The translations under genes and the position numbers were made by a program. Below, piece after piece: positions 1 through 5,927 of a DNA stretch of 12,493 nucleotides. Under the pieces are notes generated by a model, which searched no databases, was not told the DNA's origin, and was given only the letters and a program-made list of their open reading frames with translations. The DNA is from Streptosporangiaceae bacterium. Lineage in GTDB: Bacteria; Actinomycetota; Actinomycetes; Streptosporangiales; Streptosporangiaceae. How positions within the stretch are numbered: the first letter of the stretch is position 1; each line of letters begins with the position of its first letter. Location: positions 1 through 12,493 of the forward strand of contig JASHOI010000673.1 in assembly GCA_030041195.1 (NCBI GenBank), in the 5' to 3' direction.

Positions 1-892
1 GTCGTGGCCGACCAGCCGGCCGATCGTGGTGCGGATGGGCCTGCACGCCGGGGTCTGCGAGGAGCGCGACGGGGACTACTTCGGGCCCGCGGTGAACCGG
101 GCCGCGCGGCTGCTGGCGATCGCCGGCGGCGGCCAGGTGCTGGTGTCCGGAGTGGCGGCGGAACTGCTGTCTGATGAGCTGCCCGAGGGCGTGGACCTGC
201 GGGAACTCGGGACATACGAGCTGAAAGACCTCAGCCGGCCGGAGCGGATCTACCAGGTCGAGGCCGCATTCCTGGTCACGCGGCTGGGCGTCCCTTCAGA
301 TGCGGACCGGGACCGGGTGGTAGAGGTGCTCAGGATAGCCGCGGGCGACGGCCGGCTCACCGCTGACGACCTCGACCAGCGGCTGCAGGGCGCGCTCACC
401 GCTCGAACGCTGGCGGACCTTGAGCCGCTGGTCGCCGACCTGACCGCCGCTCCCGCGGTACAGGTCCCGGACCTGGCGCGCATCAAGTGCGGCTCCGGCT
501 CCGCCAAGCGGGACAGATCCTGGGTAGTGCCTCGGCGGATGGAGATCGACGTCGACAGTGGGACGGTCCGGCTCGACTTCCGGCAGGCCGTGATCGCCGC
601 GCCGGAGCTGCGCATAGACGCCCGGATCGGCAGCGGCACCCTGAAGCTCATCACCCGGCCCGGCATCGTGGTGGACGCCGACGACCTGACAGTGCGCAGC
701 GGCAGCGTCAAGGTGGTCCCGCCCGCAGGGCCTGACGCGCCGGTAGAGCTGCGGGTGAATGTCTGCGGCCGGGTCGGCAGCGGCTCGGTCTGCGCCCGGC
801 CCTCCCTCGGCAGCCGGTGGCTGGTGCTGTGGCGGCGGGTGCTGCGTCGGCGGCCAGGCGACAATCGGCCGGCACTGCCGGGCGCGCCGTAA
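1..892 (+). CDS. Class III nucleotide cyclase (C-terminal part) fused to DUF1707 and a beta-repeat tail; 5' partial
   Basis: The frame is open from the first bases of the window, so the true start lies upstream. The visible part begins in the C-terminal half of a class III adenylate/guanylate cyclase domain: a GLHAG strand, GDYFGP, then VNRAARL, whose Asn and Arg match the transition-state-stabilising pair of the family, followed by GGQVLVSG and the closing LKDLSRPERIYQV. The metal-binding aspartates would be upstream and cannot be checked. About 85 residues after VVRMGL comes a DUF1707 domain (DADRDRVVEVLRIAAGDGRL, LDQRLQGALTARTLADLEPLVADL), a short module common in actinobacterial membrane or signalling proteins. 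The tail of about 120 residues repeats short beta units (DSGTVRL, GSGTLKL, RSGSVKV, GSGSVCA), like the tail of other DUF1707 proteins, and ends in a basic stretch. No transmembrane helix is seen in this part. It probably makes cAMP; the role of the fusion is unknown. Confidence 0.85.
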   Translation, partial: SWPTSRPIVVRMGLHAGVCEERDGDYFGPAVNRAARLLAIAGGGQVLVSGVAAELLSDELPEGVDLRELGTYELKDLSRPERIYQVEAAFLVTRLGVPSDADRDRVVEVLRIAAGDGRLTADDLDQRLQGALTARTLADLEPLVADLTAAPAVQVPDLARIKCGSGSAKRDRSWVVPRRMEIDVDSGTVRLDFRQAVIAAPELRIDARIGSGTLKLITRPGIVVDADDLTVRSGSVKVVPPAGPDAPVELRVNVCGRVGSGSVCARPSLGSRWLVLWRRVLRRRPGDNRPALPGAP

Positions 893-901
893 CATTGAGG
901 C

Positions 902-1165
902 ATGCTCCTGCTGCTGATTTGGCTGGCGATCGGCGGACTGATCATCGGCGGGCTGGGGCGCCTTCTCGTGCCCGGTCCGAACCGGATCGGCCTGATCCGG
1001 ACCGCGCTGGTTGGCCTGGCTGGCTCGTTTCTGGGCGGGCTGGTGGCGCGTTACGCCATCGGGCTGCATTACCAGTACTCGCTGCTGGTGGGATTCGTCC
1101 TCTCGGTGGTCTTCGCGGCGATCATCGTTGCCGCGATCGACCGCCGCCCGTCGGCGAGACGATAA
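902..1165 (+). CDS. GlsB/YeaQ/YmgE-family small membrane protein
   Basis: This is an 87-residue, almost wholly hydrophobic protein with three predicted membrane segments: about residues 2-22, 31-51 and 58-79. The glycine-rich first helix (IGGLIIGGLGRLL) followed by a polar PGPNRIGL loop and a second helix with GSFLGGLVARY is the pattern of the GlsB/YeaQ/YmgE family, also called transglycosylase-associated proteins. These are often stress-induced, but their molecular function is not established. It starts 9 bases after the cyclase stop, so the two are probably co-transcribed. An in-frame TGA just upstream forces this ATG; GAGG sits very close to it, so the ribosome binding site is poorly spaced. 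The C-terminus is short and basic (RRPSARR). The gene converges on the VOC gene with only 15 bases between the stops. Confidence 0.85.
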   Translation: MLLLLIWLAIGGLIIGGLGRLLVPGPNRIGLIRTALVGLAGSFLGGLVARYAIGLHYQYSLLVGFVLSVVFAAIIVAAIDRRPSARR

Positions 1166-1180
1166 ACCGCCGGGTACGAC

Positions 1181-1570
1181 TCAGGCCGGCGGCCAAGGCC
1201 GGATCGGCTTGCCGATCTCCCACTCGTGCCCGAACGGATCGACGATCCGGCCGAGACGCCAGCCGTGCTCGTCGCGGACGGGCGACTTCTCGGTGGCGCC
1301 GGCGTCGACCGCGCGCCGCAAAACCGCGTCGGGATTGTCGGCCACCAGCAGCGTCCGGCTCGTCGCCCCGCCGCTCGCGAGAGGGCTGAGCCGCTTCATG
1401 TCCGGCGCCGCCGCCGCCACCCAGAACGCCGCCTCGCCGACGGCGAGCTGCGCGACGGTGTCGTCGCCCTCCCCTGCCCGGTGCAGAACCCGGGCGCCGA
1501 ACGCCGCCGCATAGAAGGTGACGGCCTGGCCAGCGTGCTCCACCCACAGCTCCGGCTGGATGCTTGTCAT
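1181..1570 (-). CDS. VOC-superfamily (glyoxalase/PhnB-like) protein
   Basis: The product has 129 residues and a vicinal-oxygen-chelate fold pattern. It opens with ELWVEHAGQAVTFYAAAFGA, equivalent to the first beta-alpha-beta unit of PhnB-like proteins. A middle strand follows with AFWVAAAAPD, then a second module, TLLVADNPDAVLRRAVDAGA, ending in the typical RLGRIVDPFGHEWEIGKP. Members are metal-dependent lyases, isomerases, dioxygenases or drug-binding proteins; nothing here fixes the substrate. It begins 4 bases after the stop of the FhuF-like gene on the same strand, so it is probably the last gene of the riboswitch-controlled operon. A TAG three codons upstream forces the ATG. An AGGTGG box directly abuts that ATG, which is closer than normal, so efficient translation may depend on coupling. 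The VOC fold includes methylmalonyl-CoA epimerase, which acts in a B12-dependent pathway, but this protein does not look like one. Confidence 0.85.
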   Translation of the reverse strand: MTSIQPELWVEHAGQAVTFYAAAFGARVLHRAGEGDDTVAQLAVGEAAFWVAAAAPDMKRLSPLASGGATSRTLLVADNPDAVLRRAVDAGATEKSPVRDEHGWRLGRIVDPFGHEWEIGKPIRPWPPA

Positions 1571-1574
1571 CCAC

Positions 1575-2273
1575 CTAAGCTATGCCGCGCCAGCTCAGCG
1601 AGCAGTCGCCGCACCGGCCGCCGCCGGGCAGCCGGACGTAACCGCAGCAGGTCCGCCGGGCGTATCGGGGCCCGGCCGGGGTGGCCAGCCACCGTCCGTA
1701 CCGGGCCAGGTCGGCTGGCTGCGCCCAGCCTTCGGCGATGAGAGCGTCCAGCGAACCATGCCCGGCGCCGGCCAGCGCGGCGAGCGAGCCCGCCATCGCG
1801 GAGGCGAGGTTGCCGAGGAGCAGGTGCTCGCCGATCCGCACCTGCCCACGGACGGCCGCGGCCAGCGGGCCGAGATGATCGTCGCGGAGACGCCGCCAGC
1901 CGGCGTCGGTGCTCACCATGGTGAGCGGCCAGGCCAGCAATTCCACCGGGCCGGAACGCGGCGTCCGGTAGTACAGTCGCTCCGCGCCGAGGTCGGGAGC
2001 GCCGCGTGCGAGGACGACCGAGCCGGAGTAGATCGAGGTGAGCCGGGCGGCCCAGCCCTGGTACAGCACGGACGCGGCGATCCAGCGATGGCTGGTGCCG
2101 AGCCGGCCGGCGGTCCGGTCGATGAGCTGGCCGAGCCGCTGTCCGCCGGGCCTGGCGGGCCCGGTGCCCTTGGTCAGGCCGGTTACCGGCGCCCACCCTG
2201 CGGCCGGGTCCGGCGGCCCGGCCTGCAGGGCGAAGTACGGGCCGATGCTGGCCAGCTCTTGGCCCAGTGTCAC
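1575..2273 (-). CDS. FhuF-like [2Fe-2S] protein, candidate metal-centre (cobalamin?) reductase
   Basis: I set the start at the GTG that overlaps the stop of the substrate-binding protein (GTGA, 4 bases), giving 232 residues; the open frame runs further upstream but only as a shadow of the neighbouring gene. The C-terminus carries the FhuF iron-sulfur signature: RRTCCGYVRLPGGGRCGDC, with Cys209, Cys210, Cys221 and Cys224 in the C-C-x10-C-x2-C order that binds a [2Fe-2S] cluster. The rest is a soluble helical domain (LASAMAGSLAALAG, SHRWIAASVLYQGWAAR) matching the family pattern in which only the last 25 residues are strongly conserved. Known FhuF proteins reduce Fe(III) bound to hydroxamate siderophores after import. 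Here the gene is in a transport operon headed by a cobalamin riboswitch, so I infer a role in reducing or decyanating imported corrinoid. No signal peptide is seen, so it is cytoplasmic, possibly at the membrane. Family call is strong; substrate is inference. Confidence 0.85.
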   Translation of the reverse strand: MTLGQELASIGPYFALQAGPPDPAAGWAPVTGLTKGTGPARPGGQRLGQLIDRTAGRLGTSHRWIAASVLYQGWAARLTSIYSGSVVLARGAPDLGAERLYYRTPRSGPVELLAWPLTMVSTDAGWRRLRDDHLGPLAAAVRGQVRIGEHLLLGNLASAMAGSLAALAGAGHGSLDALIAEGWAQPADLARYGRWLATPAGPRYARRTCCGYVRLPGGGRCGDCSLSWRGIA

Positions 2274-3349
2274 GAGCCGTCGGCGGGCAGGCCGAACGCT
2301 GACGGGTGCAGCCACCGGGCGATGGCCATGACCGCCTCGGCGTTGCGCGGGCTGGGGGTGACCTCGTCGTAGCTGAGCGGCAGGAAGCAGCGGTTCTTCA
2401 CCGCCGGGAGGTTCTTGCTCGCGCTGAAGGTCTCCAGGAACTTCTCCTTCTGCGCGACCGTGGGGGTGCCGTAGTCGTTGATGATGATGCACTGCGGCTT
2501 GGCGGCGACGACCTGTTCCCAGGACACCGAGGTCCAGCTCTGCTTGAGCGAGGCGAAGACGTTCGTTCCGCCGCCGAGGCTGATCAGCGCATTCGGCATG
2601 GCCAGCCCAGGCCCGGTGAACGGCGCGGCCTCGCCGCTGTCGTAGTCGAAGACGGTCACCGGCTTGAGCCCGGCGATCTTGGCACGGGCCGCCGCCACCT
2701 CGGCCTGCATCCCGGCGATGACCTTCTGCGCCCGTGCCCGCACGTTGAAGATCTCGCCGAGATTGCGCAGGTCCTGGTAGGTCTCGTTGATGCTGACCGA
2801 GTTCGTCTTGGGCTGGACGTGGGCGCAGGACTCGGTGAGCACCAGGGTCTTGATCCCAAACTTGGCCAAGTAGGTCGGCGTGAGGTTGGTACCAACCTGC
2901 AGTCCGTAGTTCCATCCGGCGAACAGGAAATCGGGTTTCAGCGCGACCAGTTGTTCCAGCGTGAAGTAGTCGTCGGGGTCCACGTCCCGGACCTTTTTGA
3001 ACCCCGCCTGGAACTCGGGTGGTATGGCCGGTGCGTCGACCGGGCCGTCGCCCACTGCGCCGAAGGTGCCGACCATGCGCGACTCCAAGCCCAGCGACAG
3101 CATGTCCTCGGTCGTGTTGATGTCGTTGGCCACGGCGCGCTTCGGCTCCGACTGGTAGGTGACCGGTACACCGCAGCTGGTCACGGTGACCGGGTACGGC
3201 TTGGACGACGAGGTAGTCCCGGCGGACGTGCTGCTGGAGCAGGCGGCGAGCAGACCGCTGACGGCCAGCAGCGCGGCGACTGCGGCTAGCGCCCCGGCGC
3301 GGCGCGGGGAAGCGGGTCTGGAGGGGCGATGGGGGCGGCGAAGAGGCAT
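2270..3349 (-). CDS. ABC transporter substrate-binding lipoprotein (FecB/BtuF-like)
   Basis: The product has 359 residues and a lipoprotein signal: an arginine-rich start, a hydrophobic core at about residues 18-36, and a lipobox LAAC with Cys37 as the lipidated residue, then a Ser/Thr linker. The mature part has the two-lobed layout of cluster A-2 binding proteins: PKRAVANDINTTEDMLSLGL, VDPDDYFTLEQLVALKPDFLFAG, a long central helix around NETYQDLRNLGEIFNV, then TVFDYDSG and WEQVVAAKPQCIIINDYG, ending in AIARWLHPS. Proteins of this class bind siderophores, heme or cobalamin; the riboswitch upstream favours a corrinoid. The ATG shares one base with the ATPase stop (TGATG) and has a good AAGGA site 6 bases upstream. 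Two cysteines after the signal peptide (near TSCGVPV and TESCAHV) and one near the C-terminus could form a disulfide. Confidence 0.93.
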   Translation of the reverse strand: MPLRRPHRPSRPASPRRAGALAAVAALLAVSGLLAACSSSTSAGTTSSSKPYPVTVTSCGVPVTYQSEPKRAVANDINTTEDMLSLGLESRMVGTFGAVGDGPVDAPAIPPEFQAGFKKVRDVDPDDYFTLEQLVALKPDFLFAGWNYGLQVGTNLTPTYLAKFGIKTLVLTESCAHVQPKTNSVSINETYQDLRNLGEIFNVRARAQKVIAGMQAEVAAARAKIAGLKPVTVFDYDSGEAAPFTGPGLAMPNALISLGGGTNVFASLKQSWTSVSWEQVVAAKPQCIIINDYGTPTVAQKEKFLETFSASKNLPAVKNRCFLPLSYDEVTPSPRNAEAVMAIARWLHPSAFGLPADGS

Positions 3350-4188
3350 CAGGTTTCCTTTGGGCTGGCTGGGATGCTGGTGTCACGGGTATCGGCGCTG
3401 CGGTGCTCGGTCGCGTCGCTGGGCCGGGCGCGGCGCGGGATCAGGTGTGGCTGGCCGGTGTCGGGATGCGGGATGACCAGGACGTCGGCGCCGTAGGCGC
3501 GCAGGATGGTCTGCTCGGTGAGGACCGTGGCCGGCGGCCCGCCCAGGACGATCTGGCCGGCGGCCAGGATGTAGACGGGGTCGCAGAACAGCGCCGCCAG
3601 GCTGAGGTCGTGCAGCGCTGCGAGCACGGTCACCCCAAGCCCGGCGACGACCTCCAGGATCTCGACCTGGTGGCGGACATCGAGCTGATTGGTCGGCTCA
3701 TCGAGGATCAGGTGATCGGCCCCCTGGGCGAGCGCCCGGGCGACCAGGACCAGCTGCTTCTCGCCCCCGGAGAGCGTGTTGAAGCTGCGCCAGGTGAGCT
3801 GACCGCAGCCGACCCGGTCGATGGCCTGCTCGACGGCGGCATGATCGGCCTCGGTGTCGGCGCCGAACGCCCGCTTGAACGGCGTCCGGCCGATCATCAC
3901 CATCTCCCGCACGGTGAAGTCGAACTCGCTCGTTGTTTCCTGTGCCACGACCGCGATGCGCCGGGCGGCATCCCGGGCGGAGAGCGCCAGCAGGTCAGCG
4001 CCGTCCAGCAGGAGCCGGCCGGCGGCAGGCTTGTGCACCCGGTAAACGGTCTTCAGGATCGTGGACTTGCCGCTGCCATTCGGCCCGAGCAGCCCGGTGA
4101 ACCGCCCGTCCTCGGCAGTCAGGGTGATGTCGGTGACGATGCGCCGTCCGGCGATGTCGACCGACAAGTGATCAAGACGCAGGCTCAC
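3349..4188 (-). CDS. ABC transporter ATP-binding protein (FecE/BtuD-like)
   Basis: The product has 279 residues from a GTG that overlaps the permease stop (GTGA). The frame is open upstream, but the protein homologous to ATPases begins at VSLRLDHLSVDIAG. All nucleotide-binding motifs are intact: Walker A GPNGSGKST (35-43), Q-loop Gln83, signature LSGGE (139-143), Walker B LILDEP (160-165), D-loop near 169-170 and the switch His193 in ALHDLSLA. The spacing and the RRIAVVAQE and GRTPFK segments are those of the iron-siderophore/B12 importer ATPases. A tail of about 40 residues (from HPDTGQPHLIPRRARP) is polar and poorly conserved. It powers the importer made with the permease upstream and the binding protein downstream. 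Confidence 0.95.
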   Translation of the reverse strand: MSLRLDHLSVDIAGRRIVTDITLTAEDGRFTGLLGPNGSGKSTILKTVYRVHKPAAGRLLLDGADLLALSARDAARRIAVVAQETTSEFDFTVREMVMIGRTPFKRAFGADTEADHAAVEQAIDRVGCGQLTWRSFNTLSGGEKQLVLVARALAQGADHLILDEPTNQLDVRHQVEILEVVAGLGVTVLAALHDLSLAALFCDPVYILAAGQIVLGGPPATVLTEQTILRAYGADVLVIPHPDTGQPHLIPRRARPSDATEHRSADTRDTSIPASPKET

Positions 4189-5297
4189 TGCGTCGCGCCG
4201 TACAGGTAGGGCCGCCGCCGGATCAGCACGATGAGGGTCGGCGCCCCGATGAACGCGGTGATCACACCGATCGGCATCTCCTGCGGTGCCACGATCGTGC
4301 GGGCCAGCAGGTCGCCCAGGACCATGAACGAGGCGCCGAACAGGACTCCGGTAGGCAGCACGCGCCGGTGGTCGGAGCCGACCATGAGCCGCACGATGTG
4401 CGGCACGACCAGGCCGACGAACCCGATGACACCGCTGACCGCGACCGCGACCCCGGCCATCAGCGACGTGATGATGAACAGGTTCCGGCGCAGCCGCCGC
4501 ACATCGACGCCCAGCGCCGCGGCCGGCTCGGTGCCCATGGCCATCGCGTTGAGCTTGGGGGCCTGGGCCATCAGGTAGACCATGGCGGCCAGCAGCGCCA
4601 GCGCCGGGATCGGCAGCTGGTTCCAGCTCGCCAGCCCGAACGAGCCAAGCAGCCAGAACAGCACCGACTGCGTGGCCTGCGGGTTGCCGCGGAAGATCAG
4701 GAAGCTGGTCACGGACTCGAACAGCGCGGACAGCACCACGCCGCACAGGATCAGCTGCGTAGGGGCCAGCCCGCGCCCGCTGCGCGACACCACGAACACC
4801 GCGGCCATCGCCGCCAGAGCGCCGAGGATGCTGCCGACCGAGATCGCCCACACGCCCAGCGAGGCGAACACCCCGAGCAGCAGCACCGCGGTGGCACCCA
4901 CGCTGGCACCCGACGACACCCCGAGCAGGAACGGGTCGGCGAGGGCGTTCCGGACCAGGACCTGCACCACCGCCCCGGCCGTGGTCAGGGCCGCGCCCAC
5001 CACGGCCGCGAGCAGCACCCGGGGCAGCCGGATCTGCCAGATGATGATGCCGGTTACGGTGTTTTCCTGGTGGCCTTCGATCCCGCCGACGATGACGTGC
5101 CAGACCGCCACCGGGTTCAGGCCCACCGACCCGATCCCGACGCCGAACGTCATCGTCAGCACGAGCAGCACGGTGCAGCCACCGAGGACCAGGGCCAGCG
5201 GCACCCGCTCACCAGGGTGCCGGGCCCGCGGCCTGAGCCGGCCGGGGCGGACGCGAACGGTCACAGTCCGGACCGGCCCGCTCGCCGCATGGTTCAT
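4185..5297 (-). CDS. FecCD/BtuC-family ABC permease, first gene of the riboswitch operon
   Basis: The product has 370 residues and about nine or ten membrane helices. Family signatures are clear: RLPRVLLAAVVGAALTTAGA with VRNALADPFLLGVSSGAS after it, QLILCGVVLSALFESVTSFL, and the coupling-loop region GFVGLVVPHIVRLMVGSDHR, which contacts the ATPase. A basic, hydrophilic N-terminus of about 40 residues precedes the first helix. I chose the ATG giving MNHAASGP rather than a GTG 13 codons upstream, because the ATG is preceded by GGAGG. That site abuts the ATG and both lie in a stable hairpin, so translation is probably regulated through it. A single permease gene suggests a homodimer, as for BtuC. 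The likely cargo is cobalamin, because a cobalamin aptamer sits in the 5' leader. The iron-siderophore subfamily is similar in sequence and could not be excluded without that aptamer. Confidence 0.93.
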   Translation of the reverse strand: MNHAASGPVRTVTVRVRPGRLRPRARHPGERVPLALVLGGCTVLLVLTMTFGVGIGSVGLNPVAVWHVIVGGIEGHQENTVTGIIIWQIRLPRVLLAAVVGAALTTAGAVVQVLVRNALADPFLLGVSSGASVGATAVLLLGVFASLGVWAISVGSILGALAAMAAVFVVSRSGRGLAPTQLILCGVVLSALFESVTSFLIFRGNPQATQSVLFWLLGSFGLASWNQLPIPALALLAAMVYLMAQAPKLNAMAMGTEPAAALGVDVRRLRRNLFIITSLMAGVAVAVSGVIGFVGLVVPHIVRLMVGSDHRRVLPTGVLFGASFMVLGDLLARTIVAPQEMPIGVITAFIGAPTLIVLIRRRPYLYGATQ

Positions 5298-5320
5298 CCT
5301 CCGAGGCTCCGGAGGATGAA
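5293..5320 (-). promoter_or_regulatory. Hairpin holding the ribosome binding site and AUG of the permease gene
   Basis: The arms TTCATCCTCC and GGAGGATGAA are perfectly complementary over 10 bases, with an 8-base loop. The 3' arm contains the Shine-Dalgarno sequence GGAGG followed directly by the ATG start codon, so the folded form should block initiation. This is the expected output stage of a translational riboswitch. Confidence 0.8.
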
Positions 5321-5331
5321 GAGAGCCCGCT

Positions 5332-5350
5332 GGCACCGCCTGCCGGTGCC
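5332..5350 (-). promoter_or_regulatory. Leader stem-loop between aptamer and ribosome-site hairpin
   Basis: The arms GGCACCG and CGGTGCC form 7 perfect pairs around a 5-base loop. No run of T follows in the direction of transcription, so it does not look like an intrinsic terminator. It may be a spacer helix of the expression platform. Confidence 0.5.
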
Positions 5351-5372
5351 GCGCGAACCGCCCTTCATCCGA

Positions 5373-5400
5373 GGACTGGCATTCGCCGGCTCGCCAGTCC
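5373..5400 (-). promoter_or_regulatory. Switching hairpin that competes with the aptamer closing helix
   Basis: In the transcript GGACTGGC pairs perfectly with GCCAGTCC, 8 base pairs with a 12-base loop. The first arm is also needed for the 10-bp helix that closes the aptamer (with GTCAGTCCAG at 5471-5480), so the two structures exclude each other. Confidence 0.65.
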
Positions 5401-5504
5401 AGGCGACCGGACTCGTCCCCCGAAGGGGCTTCACCGTTGCGGGACAGTGCCGGGCTCGCACCGGACTTCGCTGGACTGACCGCCGCCCTGGTCAGCCCAG
5501 GGCA
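5393..5504 (-). promoter_or_regulatory. Cobalamin (adenosylcobalamin-class) riboswitch aptamer
   Basis: On the minus strand the conserved core reads GCGAAGTCCGGTGCGAG, then GGCACTGTCCCGCAACGGTG (5432-5451), then a GCCCC/GGGG hairpin, then GAGTCCGGTCGCCTGG (the B12 box, about 5399-5414). These segments, their order and spacing match the cobalamin riboswitch family. A 10-bp helix (5471-5480 with 5393-5402, one G-U pair) closes the core, and a hairpin GCCCTGG/CCAGGGC (5485-5503) lies at the 5' side. The exact 5' limit is uncertain; I put it at the predicted transcription start. It precedes the permease gene by about 100 bases of expression platform. By family precedent, binding of cobalamin lowers expression. 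Confidence 0.92.
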
Positions 5505-5510
5505 GTTCGG

Positions 5511-5539
5511 ACGCTACAAGCCCGCCCACCCGCCGTCAA
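5511..5539 (-). promoter_or_regulatory. Predicted housekeeping-sigma promoter of the riboswitch operon
   Basis: On the minus strand TTGACG (5539-5534) is separated by 17 bases from TAGCGT (5516-5511), matching the TTGACn-17-TAnnnT form of actinobacterial primary sigma promoters. Transcription would start near 5504, just before the aptamer's first hairpin, which is where a riboswitch transcript should begin. Confidence 0.65.
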
Positions 5540-5927
5540 GGATGATCAGGTGATCAGCTGTCAGGATGTGCTCAATAATCGGCAGCCCTACCGTCTTGCG
5601 GGTTAACCGCAAAGCGGCCGAGCCGCCGCTGCCGTCTCGACGAGCCCGGAGCCCAGGTCGAGATCACCGAGAGGCCCGACGGCCGCGGAAGCGAGGTCAC
5701 GAATGCGGCGCGCTTGCTTGCGTTCGGGCGAGTCGTAATCGTTACCGATGAAGCCAAACCCTGCCGGTGACTCGGGCGTGTTTAGCTCAGGCCAACATCG
5801 CTGACGGATGCTCGGCGGCGTACTAGTGCGTGGCGTTGTTCCGGGAGGTGCGATGGCGCACGATGGTCATTGCCGTGCCAGCAGCCTGGCGGCCAGGCCG
5901 CATCCTGGTCGCGGCTGGGAATGAGCG
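5540..5927. other. Intergenic region with short palindromes and a possible gene remnant
   Basis: No convincing gene was found here. Visible are two TGATCA palindromes 8 bases apart (5543-5548 and 5551-5556) just upstream of the operon's -35 box, an inverted repeat TTGCGG/CCGCAA around GTTAA (5596-5612), and a plus-strand frame from about 5639 to 5770 that reads like a protein C-terminus but has no start. The stretch 5735-5830 is less GC-rich than its surroundings and probably holds the promoter of the sigma gene, but I see no clear -35/-10 pair. Confidence 0.45.

Noticed and set aside
1575..3386. A single 603-codon open frame on the minus strand
   Set aside because: Only its last 232 codons look like a protein (the FhuF-like gene). 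The rest is the antiframe shadow of the substrate-binding protein gene, rich in Arg/Pro/Gly without motifs.
3349..4851. A 500-codon reading of the ATPase gene
   Set aside because: The part upstream of 4188 is a frame shadow of the permease gene; the ATPase begins at the GTG overlapping the permease stop.
5298..5336. A GTG start 13 codons before the permease ATG
   Set aside because: It would place the start-site hairpin inside the coding region and has no ribosome binding site, whereas the ATG at 5297 has GGAGG.
4368..5606. A 412-codon plus-strand frame over the permease and riboswitch
   Set aside because: Its His/Arg/Gln/Asp-rich, motif-free composition is the usual antisense shadow of a GC-rich hydrophobic gene, and it runs across a structured RNA leader.
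5794..5821. An AAC ... CGT pair as an ECF-type autoregulated promoter before the sigma gene
   Set aside because: The spacing is about 22 bases, longer than the usual 16-17, and the flanking bases do not match.
5777..5850. A tRNA-like word (TTTAGCTCAGG) followed by GTTCC
   Set aside because: No cloverleaf can be formed: the D-loop GG, the anticodon stem and a proper T-loop are missing, and the acceptor ends do not pair.
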